From positions 1 through 21,475 of the forward strand of contig JBCCQK010000078.1 of assembly GCA_039024375.1 (NCBI GenBank): a stretch of DNA of 21,475 bases, in the 5' to 3' direction. This DNA is from JAFMDF01 sp039024375 (GTDB lineage Bacteria > Bacteroidota > Bacteroidia > Chitinophagales > Saprospiraceae). Of the stretch, positions 8,820-15,935 are shown piece after piece. A model generated the notes under the pieces. It saw only the letters and a list, made by a program, of their open reading frames with translations. It was not told where the DNA came from and ran no database searches. Position 1 is the first letter of the stretch. Each line of letters opens with the position of its first letter. The position numbers and the translations under genes were made by a program.

Positions 8820-10076
8820 CTAAGATTTTACAAAAAATTGCTTTATAAGTAAAGGTAGTTCATACAAATTGGAAAAAAGCGTTTTGAAAGTGCCATTTTG
8901 ATTAGAATTACTTTTAGTATCATTTCCCTCGAAAACCACATTTAGCTTATCGTAACCTATTTTTCGCTCAAAGGTACCCCAGTGTTCTATATTTTCCTCC
9001 GCATTTTGGATACGAATACGTTGCACTTTTTCCGAAAGTAATTTTAATAAGATTTTCATCATTTCTCGGGCGTGGGTTGCACCGAGGCATTTGTGGTGGC
9101 TGAAGCCAAACGCTAGATGAGGATTCATCTTTCGGTCTAGGATGACCTCGTTGGGTTGGTCGAATACTTCCGCATCCCGATTGGCGGAAGCCCAACATAG
9201 CGAAACTCGGCTATTGGCTTTGACAGCGTGCTCGCAAACTTGTGTATCTTCGGTGACGACGCGGCCCATGTGTGTCAAGGGAGAAAAATAGCGGACCAGC
9301 TCTTCGACTGCGGTGTGAACTACTTTAGGATTTTGGCGGATTTGCTCCAGTGCTTGCGGGGTTTCGGCAAGGTAAGCGATGGTGTTGGTTACGTAGTTAA
9401 TAATCGTATCTCTACCCCCCGCAAAGGTGAGTATCATCACTCCTTTTACTTCCTCTTTGGTCAATTTGCGGCCTTCGAAGTCGCAATTTAGCAGTACCGA
9501 GTAGAGGTCTTCCCTTGGATGAGCTATGGCTTTATCAATTTGTTCGTCGATGTAATCGTAGAGAATCGAGGCTTTGTCAGCGTCCAAGTCGTCGCCATCA
9601 CTTCGAAAAACGTGGGTACCCCAAGCAATCCACGTCTCGGCCATTTCGAAAGGAACGTTCAATAAAAAGGTTAGCGCTCTTGATTGAAGCGGTAGAGAAA
9701 ATTCGTGAATGACCTCAACGCTTTCTTTTGCTAGGGCCTCGTCCAACATTGCACTAATTAGCGTAGTTAATTTGGTCCGATATTCAGGTTTTCGGGGTCG
9801 CTTGAACCACGCTTCTACCAAATTTCGGTAGCTTTTATGCATGGGCGGGTCCACTTCAAAAGGAATTTGGCGAGTCGTCCGAATATTAACTTCCGAAGGA
9901 ACGACAATGCGACCCGGTTGAGCGGCTGATTGGAAAGTCTCCCAATTGTATGCGGTTTTCCTCACGTCTTGATACCGTAGTAACATCGTTACGGGGTCAT
10001 CTTGGTCATCGACTTGGGCGTAGCCTTTTTCTAGTCTAGTTTTTTCGAAAGGGTCGGGATGCGTACTTTTTTTCAT
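8820..10076 (-). CDS. Cytochrome P450 monooxygenase (bacterial class I type)
   Basis: 418 residues, soluble, no membrane anchor. The I-helix motif AGGRDT is at 219-224, the K-helix ExxR is E259-R262, and the heme ligand is C330 in FGFSHHKCLG. The usual glycine of FxxGxxxCxG is serine (S326). After the expected fold end near residue 385 there is a polar tail of about 33 residues (NDTKSNSNQNG...). The start MKKSTHPDPF and stretches such as VVPSEVNIR, TRQIPFEVDPP and THMGRVVTEDT remind me of marine Bacteroidota P450s of the CYP236A type, which demethylate 6-O-methyl-D-galactose. That is recall and was not tested by alignment. It needs a ferredoxin and a reductase, neither present here. It is followed by the ADH gene and is divergent from the AraC gene, which probably controls it. 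Confidence 0.93.
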   Translation of the reverse strand: MKKSTHPDPFEKTRLEKGYAQVDDQDDPVTMLLRYQDVRKTAYNWETFQSAAQPGRIVVPSEVNIRTTRQIPFEVDPPMHKSYRNLVEAWFKRPRKPEYRTKLTTLISAMLDEALAKESVEVIHEFSLPLQSRALTFLLNVPFEMAETWIAWGTHVFRSDGDDLDADKASILYDYIDEQIDKAIAHPREDLYSVLLNCDFEGRKLTKEEVKGVMILTFAGGRDTIINYVTNTIAYLAETPQALEQIRQNPKVVHTAVEELVRYFSPLTHMGRVVTEDTQVCEHAVKANSRVSLCWASANRDAEVFDQPNEVILDRKMNPHLAFGFSHHKCLGATHAREMMKILLKLLSEKVQRIRIQNAEENIEHWGTFERKIGYDKLNVVFEGNDTKSNSNQNGTFKTLFSNLYELPLLIKQFFVKS

Positions 10077-10201
10077 GGTCTATTTTTTTTACAAAAATCG
10101 TCGGAAATGTTTTTTCTAGAGTGACTTTTTTTGTCCAAAAAATAAACTATTTTAACTAGATTAGCGGCTAAAGTATTTTTAGGAGGTAAAATAAGTCTAT
10201 T
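10077..10201. promoter_or_regulatory. Divergent promoter region between P450 and AraC regulator
   Basis: This 125-bp AT-rich interval must drive both the minus-strand P450(-ADH) genes and the plus-strand regulator. It contains a near-perfect palindrome TTAGCGGCTAA at 10161-10171, a candidate operator, and an AGGAGGT at 10181-10187, 14 nt before the GTG start of the regulator. That strong Shine-Dalgarno match is unusual in this window, and its spacing is longer than ideal. No clear -33/-7 promoter pair was recognised. Confidence 0.45.
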
Positions 10202-11032
10202 GTGAAACCAATTTTAGAGCCAATACTGGTAGGTCAAAGACAATCTATTCAAGCGTTTTGCTACCAAAAAAGGCAGTTTGAAACACCTTGGCATTTTCAC
10301 CCACAACACGAACTGACCTACATTAAGGCGAGCAACGGAACGAAATTCATTGGAGATTACGTCGGAGCGTACGAACCGGGCGAGTTGGTATTACTGCGTT
10401 CTAATTTGCCCCATTGCTGGAAAACGCACCAGACGTCAGCGGAAGCCGCAGCATCGTATGTAGTGCAGTGGAATCAAGGGATATTTGCGAAAATACCCGA
10501 ATTATCGCTGTTGTTCCAGTTGCTAAAAACAGCGTCGAAAGGACTTATTTTTGATAAGAAAAATGTGGCTGACTTAATACCAAGGATTCAACGGTTGCAT
10601 CAGTTGGAGGGAAGCAATCTGTACGTTCAACTGTTAGAATTATTGCTACAATTGACGGATTGTCCATTTAAAACCTTATCAACGTCTAGTTTTAAAAAAG
10701 ATTTACCCAATACGTACAACAGTCGAATGACTAAAATTCACGATTTTGTGGAGGTGCATTTCAATGAGAAGATTTACTTAAAACAATTGGCCGATTTGGT
10801 GAACATGACGGAGCCTTCTTTTGCCCGCTTTTTCAAAAAAATGATGGGGCGTTCCTTTTTTGTTTTCCTCAACGAATACCGCATCAATCGGGTTAGCCAG
10901 CTACTAGTGGATACGGATAAGTCCGTTACCGAAATAGCTTTTTCCTGTGGCTACGAATCGCTGCCGTTTTTTCACAAACAGTTTAATAAATTTAAAAAAG
11001 TATCGCCCTCAAAATATCGGAAGCAATTTTGA
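10202..11032 (+). CDS. AraC/XylS-family transcriptional regulator
   Basis: 276 residues from a GTG start. The N-terminal ~110 residues form a cupin-like sensor domain with the His cluster WHFHPQHELTYI (H31, H33, H36) and YEPGELVLLRSNLPHCW. The C-terminal ~100 residues carry the two AraC helix-turn-helix units: IYLKQLADLVNMTEPSFARFFKK (about 191-213) and SVTEIAFSCGYESLPFFHKQFNKF (about 241-264), ending in the family hallmark SPSKYRKQF. It probably senses a small sugar-like effector and controls the divergent P450/ADH genes. The effector cannot be read from the sequence. It converges on the lipoprotein gene at 11038, with only 5 bp between the stop codons and no terminator between them. Confidence 0.92.
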   Translation: MKPILEPILVGQRQSIQAFCYQKRQFETPWHFHPQHELTYIKASNGTKFIGDYVGAYEPGELVLLRSNLPHCWKTHQTSAEAAASYVVQWNQGIFAKIPELSLLFQLLKTASKGLIFDKKNVADLIPRIQRLHQLEGSNLYVQLLELLLQLTDCPFKTLSTSSFKKDLPNTYNSRMTKIHDFVEVHFNEKIYLKQLADLVNMTEPSFARFFKKMMGRSFFVFLNEYRINRVSQLLVDTDKSVTEIAFSCGYESLPFFHKQFNKFKKVSPSKYRKQF

Positions 11033-11037
11033 GAACA

Positions 11038-11799
11038 TCATTCAAACGTCAAATCGTACCGAAGAAACGGCCATTCCATAGTCGCTGGATAATTACCGTC
11101 GTATTCTACCTTCGCTTCGCAGGGGTTGCAAGCTAAATCAATCAACCCTGTATTGTCTTGGGTTAACTCGGACTGAATGACATTGTTCCGATTCCAATTG
11201 GTAAGGTCTTCTACTTTGTGTTTGCGATATTGTAGATAGTTAATTGCTTGGTCGTATTCGTAGGAAAAAATGTAGCTAGTATTTCCATCGTTATCTCCGT
11301 ACACAACTTGGATGATATTGCCATCTTTCCAAAAATAAGTTTCAACGCGAACGACTTCGGGGGCACGGGCAAAGGCCTGTTTTCGTTGCCTAATTCTTCC
11401 CTCTTTATCGTACACAAGTTCGGAAGTTTTTGACAAAGTAAGGTCTTCTCCATTGGAAGAGGAGTAATTGAAAATTTTAAACAGCCTTCCCTGTTGGTCA
11501 TACGTCAACTCGTCCCTAAAAAGGGGACGGTCATTCGAAATTTGGAAAGTCTGCACTTCGACTAATCGCGCTTCGTTGTAGGTTAATTCGTATTTCATGC
11601 CTGCCCCTCTCCAATCGTTTACTTGTACCAATCGGTCTTCCGCATCGTAGATGTAGTCTTCTTTCCAGTTTTGGTTGTTACTCGTATGTTCGATGGTTTT
11701 TAGTAGTTGGGTAGGCACTAGTGCTAAGGGTAGATTATTTTCCTTCGAGCAACCTAATGCTACAAAGCAGAGGAATGAGATAAGAAGATAATTTTTCAT
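11038..11799 (-). CDS. YD-repeat lipoprotein
   Basis: 253 residues from the ATG at 11799. An upstream in-frame start at 11829 would add 10 residues before the lipoprotein signal, so I prefer 11799. The signal peptide MKNYLLISFLCFVALGC ends in a lipobox (ALGC). The residues after Cys, SKEN, are acidic/lysine-rich as in Bacteroidota lipoprotein surface-export signals, so exposure on the outer face is plausible. The body consists of short YD-type repeats: YIYDAEDRLVQVND, LTYNEARLVEVQ, LTYDQQGRLFKIFN, LVYDKEGRIRQRK. These resemble the RHS/YD repeats of many small Bacteroidota lipoproteins of unknown function. Nothing ties it functionally to the neighbouring AraC/P450 genes. Confidence 0.85.
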   Translation of the reverse strand: MKNYLLISFLCFVALGCSKENNLPLALVPTQLLKTIEHTSNNQNWKEDYIYDAEDRLVQVNDWRGAGMKYELTYNEARLVEVQTFQISNDRPLFRDELTYDQQGRLFKIFNYSSSNGEDLTLSKTSELVYDKEGRIRQRKQAFARAPEVVRVETYFWKDGNIIQVVYGDNDGNTSYIFSYEYDQAINYLQYRKHKVEDLTNWNRNNVIQSELTQDNTGLIDLACNPCEAKVEYDGNYPATMEWPFLRYDLTFE

Positions 11800-11815
11800 A
11801 AATAATTTTTTATAC

Positions 11816-11847
11816 CTAAAGACCACCAATGTTGATAAAAGGGTTGG
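11816..11847 (-). promoter_or_regulatory. Candidate ECF-sigma-type promoter of the YD-repeat lipoprotein
   Basis: On the minus strand, CCAACCCTTT (complement of 11838-11847) is followed after 13 nt by GGTCTTTAG (complement of 11816-11824). This fits the general ECF pattern of an AAC-containing -35 and a GTC-containing -10. The start codon would lie only about 10-15 nt after the transcription start. The match is by eye and to a loose consensus. Confidence 0.3.
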
Positions 11848-11882
11848 ATGCGTGGCACTTATTTTTAGCCGTCCGTGAGCAA

Positions 11883-11903
11883 TTTAGGCTAGCGGTAGCT
11901 AAA
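11883..11903. repeat. Inverted repeat upstream of the lipoprotein gene
   Basis: TTTAGGCTA and TAGCTAAA pair over 8 bp with one bulged G and a GCGG loop. The sequence runs on as AGTA, so it partly repeats the TTAGCGGCTAAAGTA word next to the AraC gene at 10161-10175. A shared binding site is possible. Confidence 0.3.
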
Positions 11904-12391
11904 GTACCCGTTGGGATATTAACTTGAAAAATGATTAACTTTTCTGGCCTATTCACCGCCGACATTTTGACTGCTACATTTTTTCCACGTTTCGTAGCTT
12001 ATCGCTTGTTAAAGATGTTGGTCAAGACGGAAACTGTCACAGTCGATGTACTTTATACGGCTACTCAATCTTTGGCAATGGTTTTCTGTACGATTAGGCT
12101 GATTTGTTTAATGGTTAATTCTGGCCCTATTGGTGTCTCGTTTTGACCACAGAGAAGCATGATTTAAAAAAGGGAGGTTGATTATTTTCGCTCTTTCACC
12201 ACCCAAATTATTGAAGAATCGATATACTATGTCACAAAAAATAGAGTTAATAGGATTCATTTTACTACTGTAAAAGCTACTTTTGTATCATAATAAAAGT
12301 TGTTCATACTTATCTGGAGCAACTCAACCCCCTCCCACAAACAAAAAATATTATCAAATAGAATCATTAAATAAGGCTTTTAATTGACTTT

Positions 12392-12413
12392 ATTAGAAAA
12401 TAGATTTTCTAAT
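12392..12413. repeat. Perfect 10-bp inverted repeat
   Basis: ATTAGAAAAT and ATTTTCTAAT flank the dinucleotide AG. Such a compact AT-rich palindrome could be a protein-binding site or an RNA hairpin. No gene is adjacent. Confidence 0.4.
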
Positions 12414-12580
12414 GAAGCTATCTCCCACCACCTGGTAAGTCTATTAAATGATTCTGTATTTCTGATTCTCCCGCACTCGTAGCATGGTTTCATTTCTCAT
12501 TGCCTTTCCAGTCAAAATTTCCACTTAACTATATTATCTCGTAAAGTATAAGTACGCTGACAAACTTGATAGCACTGTTC

Positions 12581-12604
12581 TTTTTGAAAGATTTTTTTCA
12601 AAAA
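12581..12604. repeat. 9-bp inverted repeat with 6-nt spacer
   Basis: TTTTTGAAA and TTTCAAAAA are perfect complements around GATTTT. It is AT-only apart from one G-C pair, so it would be weak as RNA. Confidence 0.35.
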
Positions 12605-12648
12605 ATCCTAAAGATTTACGGGACACAAATTGTCACAAAAAAATAAAA

Positions 12649-12672
12649 AAGCTAGGATGTTTATCCTAGCTT
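12649..12672 (-). terminator. Intrinsic terminator-like hairpin reading on the minus strand
   Basis: Arms AAGCTAGGAT and ATCCTAGCTT are perfect complements over 10 bp around a 4-nt loop. On the minus strand the stem is followed by T-runs (complement of the A-runs at 12637-12650), the classic terminator layout. No minus-strand gene lies upstream of it. It may therefore end an antisense RNA that starts in or near the adhesin gene, or serve only as a structural hairpin of the plus-strand leader. Confidence 0.45.
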
Positions 12673-12678
12673 GAATCA

Positions 12679-12792
12679 TAAGTCCTATAAGCGGACTCTT
12701 TGCGTATATAAATAACTACTAAAATAGTACCAACTATTTTGGTCAGATAAAACTGTGGTGACTAGCCACTTTTCTCGCCGCTTATGGACTTA
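12679..12792 (+). ncRNA. Candidate structured leader RNA: long closing stem with two internal hairpins
   Basis: A 15-bp stem with one bulged base joins 12679-12694 (TAAGTCC, T, ATAAGCGG) to 12778-12792 (CCGCTTATGGACTTA). Inside the loop, 12718-12743 forms an 11-bp hairpin (ACTAAAATAGT with ACTATTTTGGT, loop ACCA, one T-G pair). Also inside, 12755-12769 forms a short hairpin (GTGG with CCAC). The 5' arm can instead fold locally, AGTCC with GGACT at 12681-12697, which excludes the long stem. A three-way junction with a competing fold upstream of a start codon suggests a regulatory leader. I do not recognise it as any known riboswitch class. The strand is assumed from the downstream gene. Confidence 0.35.
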
Positions 12793-12823
12793 CGGTTTTA
12801 ATTATTTAATAACGGCTCGGTGA

Positions 12824-12841
12824 GTAATCTTTGCGGATTAC
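12824..12841 (+). promoter_or_regulatory. Short hairpin just before the first possible start of the adhesin gene
   Basis: GTAATC and GATTAC are perfect complements around a TTTGCG loop. The hairpin ends 16 nt before the GTG at 12858 and 70 nt before the ATG at 12912. It could affect translation start. Confidence 0.3.
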
Positions 12842-12857
12842 CTGACTAGGTATTTCT

Positions 12858-15800
12858 GTGCTTGGAGACTTACTGTGCTTGATTTTAACAACTTGCAAAA
12901 CTGTAATCGCCATGCAACATTGTCCCAGTTGGAAGAATAGTAGAAAGACTATTCGCCACTCGAACCTCTCTTGTAAGATATTCCCTTATCTTACTAAATT
13001 CATCGCCTGCTTTCTTCTTTGCTGGATAAGCCATTTCACGCCTCTATTTGCTGATACTAAACCAATAAAAATCACCGCTGCCTGCAATCCTACGGATTAT
13101 AATAATGTATCCAACAAGCAGACAATTGCCATCTCGTCCACTTGGAATCCTAATAGTGGTTCTCTTTCCGCAGCTTTAGATGGTTCAGAGAATAATGCCT
13201 TTTGGATACAACGAAACTTTAATATTGCCAATCAGGCAGTTATACAATTTCAATTTCCTAGTCCAACGGTCTTAACAGGAATAGAAAGCACAGGTAGTAA
13301 TTTTTTAAAAGGAGGTGCTACTTTTAAAATGCGAGCAAGTGACGATGGAAATAATTGGGTGGATGTTACGGGGAGTCAAACTTTTTCTACCTCAACGACT
13401 GCTCCTGCGTATGGCGCACCAAACAATTCTTATAAGTTTCCAATTGCTGGTAATAATACACCTTACCTCTATTATCAAATCTATGGTTTATCAGGACAAA
13501 CAGATTGGAACTGGGTAGATGAATTCTATTTTGGAGTGAGTGCTTCTAATCTAGCAAGTATGACCAATCTTACCTGTAATAGCAACGGCACCCTTTTCGA
13601 TGCGGTGGATGATTACATCACTTTTGATTTAGACCCGTGCGGCGCAGCTGATGGTGCTACTTATAATGTCTCTGTTTCTTCGGGAACGATTACCCCATCT
13701 TCGGGGACTTTTGGTTCCCCTACCAATTTTAGGTTACAAGATGGTTCGGCGGGTGCAGGAGATGTGACCTTGACCGTTAGTGGTTTTGACGATGCTATGA
13801 ATGTGATAGAAACCATTACCGACCCAGGGGCTTGTTTGCCTGGCCCCTGTACTGCTACAGATTATAATATCCAAAGCAACAAATCGGGAGTTATTATGTC
13901 CACTACCCACAGTACTGGAGGTGCTGGTAGTCCGGCCAACCTCGTCGATGGAGTGAATGCCAATAATTTTTATTACGGTAATAACTCCAATATTTCAGGA
14001 AACGAAATTGTTCGGATGCAGTTTCCTAGTGCCACTAGACTGACAGGTTTTGAAATAGAGTGTAGCGGTGATTTTATTAATGGTGGAGCAGTCGTTTCCG
14101 TTCAAGGAAGTAATGACGGTAGTACTTGGACGGAAATTAATCAACAAACTCGAACGGGGACTGCAACTCAAGGGCAATACGGAAGCAGCGGTTTAGTAGA
14201 AGGTTTTCCTATTCCCGAAAATGGTAGTGCTTATATTTATTATCGAGTACTGGGCGTATCTGGTACCACGAGGTCTTTTAACTGGGTCTGGGAAATCTTT
14301 TTTGAAAGTGGCCCTAATATTGGTATGACCAATTTAATCTGTAATAATGGCGGCACACCAGGTGATGGTGCAGACGATTTTTTAACTTTTGATTTGAATC
14401 CTGGACCTGGCACAGGTACTTATACGGTCAGTGCTGTAGGACACAGCATTTCGCCAACTACTGGAACATTTGGTCAAGCCACTTCTTTTACCTTGCCTGC
14501 TGGTTCTGCGGGAAATGGCGATATTACCATCAATATCATAGATGCTAGTACGCCTTGTACCATTGATGGTGTAATCAAAGACCCAGGATTTTGTTTTCCT
14601 GGTCCTTGTGAAGGTCCTGATTATAATTTAACGGCTAATAAACAAAATATTACTTTAACGACTACTGCTAGTGTTTCGGGTAGTATCAATGTATTAAAAG
14701 ATGGCAATAATTCTAACAATAGCTTCTTCTACACACAAAGTAATCAAAACGTAGCAGGCAAGGACTATATCCGAATGCAATTCCCGAGTGCTACGGTTTT
14801 GCAAGGTTTTGAAATAGTGGTCGGTGGATGGTTATTTAGCAATGGTACAGTGATGAAAGTACAGGCGAGTAACGATGGGACAAATTGGACAGATTTATTA
14901 ACTAAGACACATACCCAAGCCCAACCTAACTGTATTTATGGTAGCTGTAATATTGCAGAAATATATGAATTTCCCAATAATGGCGACGCTTACGTTTACT
15001 ATCGGTTGTTTGGCGTATCAGGCTCATCTAGGCTAACCCCTTGGATTAATGAATTGTATTTTAAAAATGGCCCATTAGCGGGTATCAGCAATATCGCCTA
15101 TAATCGAAATGGAACAGATGCCAATCTTTTAGACGATTATTACACTTTTGACTTAGCCCCCATTTCTAGTACTTCTGGCACTTACGAAGTCAGTTCAACG
15201 GGGGCAGCCGTTAGCCCTACTATGGGTACTTTTGGAACAACTACCAGCTTTAGTTTTCCTCCAGGTTCGGCGGGTGATACTATTCCAATTGTGGTTTACG
15301 ACCCCACGGCCAATTGTATTGCGCCAGTAGATGTTTTTGCTCGATTACCCGAATTTACGGTTGTCTATAATGACATTACTTGTAATGGAGCAGTAGCCAA
15401 TAGCGATGCCTCCATTATTTTAGAATCTGTTTTGGATTTACCCGTTAGAATTGGGTATTCCGAAGGCTTTGTTTATACGGGAGATACCTATAATTCTGCC
15501 ACCCCCGTTGGTAGTTTACCGATGACCCTAGCGAGTGGTTTAGAAAATCCTGCCTTTAATACCGCCTACACCGTACGTGGTTATTATTCCGAAACCAATT
15601 TCCGTGATTATACTCTTATTGCCAATAAAATAGTTTGCGCTAGAGCTGCTTTGAGCGTAGCTATGTCGCCTGTGGATGGCAATTCTGCTTATGAAGGGGA
15701 AACATTGGACTATACCGTAACCTTAACGAATGCTGGTCCCGACCCCGGAGTAGATGTTCAAGTTCGAGTGGATGTTCCCACGGGTACTGATTTTGTTTCT

Positions 15801-15905
15801 GCCAAGGCCACCAATGGTACTTATAGTTCAGGAACAGAAGTTTGGACGATTGACCAGGTTCCAGTAGGTAGCGAGACACTCACTATCACTTATCGACTAA
15901 AATAA
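12858..15905 (+). CDS. Giant secreted protein with three discoidin-like/Ig-like composite repeats and a DUF11 domain
   Basis: 1015 residues from the GTG at 12858, or 997 from the ATG at 12912. I think the ATG is more likely, although neither has a Shine-Dalgarno site. The signal peptide core is FIACFLLCWISHFTPLFA, after a long basic n-region. Three composite units of about 254 residues follow. Each begins CxxxDYNxxSNK, then has a discoidin/F5-8 type C-like sandwich (DGSxxNxFW, QFPSxTxLTGxE, ASDDGxNW, FPxxGxxYxYYRxxGxSG, NWVxExYF) and an Ig-like module (NGTxxDxxDDYxTFDLxP, GTFGxxTxFxLxxGSAG). A Cys-bounded domain follows, then one complete DUF11 domain (YTVTLTNAGPDPGVDVQVRV...), and the protein stops. 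Discoidin-like domains often bind carbohydrate, so adhesion to glycans is a fair guess. No type IX sorting domain is evident. The next gene starts 30 bp later. Confidence 0.87.
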   Translation: MLGDLLCLILTTCKTVIAMQHCPSWKNSRKTIRHSNLSCKIFPYLTKFIACFLLCWISHFTPLFADTKPIKITAACNPTDYNNVSNKQTIAISSTWNPNSGSLSAALDGSENNAFWIQRNFNIANQAVIQFQFPSPTVLTGIESTGSNFLKGGATFKMRASDDGNNWVDVTGSQTFSTSTTAPAYGAPNNSYKFPIAGNNTPYLYYQIYGLSGQTDWNWVDEFYFGVSASNLASMTNLTCNSNGTLFDAVDDYITFDLDPCGAADGATYNVSVSSGTITPSSGTFGSPTNFRLQDGSAGAGDVTLTVSGFDDAMNVIETITDPGACLPGPCTATDYNIQSNKSGVIMSTTHSTGGAGSPANLVDGVNANNFYYGNNSNISGNEIVRMQFPSATRLTGFEIECSGDFINGGAVVSVQGSNDGSTWTEINQQTRTGTATQGQYGSSGLVEGFPIPENGSAYIYYRVLGVSGTTRSFNWVWEIFFESGPNIGMTNLICNNGGTPGDGADDFLTFDLNPGPGTGTYTVSAVGHSISPTTGTFGQATSFTLPAGSAGNGDITINIIDASTPCTIDGVIKDPGFCFPGPCEGPDYNLTANKQNITLTTTASVSGSINVLKDGNNSNNSFFYTQSNQNVAGKDYIRMQFPSATVLQGFEIVVGGWLFSNGTVMKVQASNDGTNWTDLLTKTHTQAQPNCIYGSCNIAEIYEFPNNGDAYVYYRLFGVSGSSRLTPWINELYFKNGPLAGISNIAYNRNGTDANLLDDYYTFDLAPISSTSGTYEVSSTGAAVSPTMGTFGTTTSFSFPPGSAGDTIPIVVYDPTANCIAPVDVFARLPEFTVVYNDITCNGAVANSDASIILESVLDLPVRIGYSEGFVYTGDTYNSATPVGSLPMTLASGLENPAFNTAYTVRGYYSETNFRDYTLIANKIVCARAALSVAMSPVDGNSAYEGETLDYTVTLTNAGPDPGVDVQVRVDVPTGTDFVSAKATNGTYSSGTEVWTIDQVPVGSETLTITYRLK
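13083..15345 (+). repeat. Three tandem ~760-bp coding units
   Basis: The Cys codon opening each unit is at 13083, 13848 and 14607, giving spacings of 765 and 759 bp (255 and 253 codons). Each unit pairs one discoidin-like domain with one Ig-like module. The units have diverged clearly in sequence, so the duplication is old. Confidence 0.8.
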
Positions 15906-15935
15906 TTTAATCCCATCAAAGCATAAAAAATAATC

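Larger units (their letters stand above)
11848..12857. other. ~1-kb hairpin-rich non-coding gap before the plus-strand adhesin genes
   Basis: No gene supported on either strand. A 71-codon plus-strand frame at 11931-12146 and a 49-codon minus-strand frame at 11816-11965 have no recognisable content. The gap instead holds an unusual number of inverted repeats: 11883-11903, 12392-12413, 12581-12604, 12649-12672, 12679-12792 and 12824-12841. The part nearest the plus-strand gene would form its 5' leader if transcription starts far upstream. Confidence 0.6.

Noticed and set aside
11816..11965. 49-codon minus-strand frame directly upstream of the lipoprotein gene
   Set aside because: It covers the candidate promoter and an inverted repeat, has no recognisable content, and is of a length expected by chance.
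11931..12146. 71-codon plus-strand reading frame
   Set aside because: It has no domain, signal peptide or ribosome site. The opposite strand gives equally good fragments, so coding potential is not supported.
12679..12792. Integron attC or cobalamin/c-di-GMP riboswitch
   Set aside because: The attC core sites and the conserved boxes of those riboswitches are not visible; only the folded shape is suggestive.
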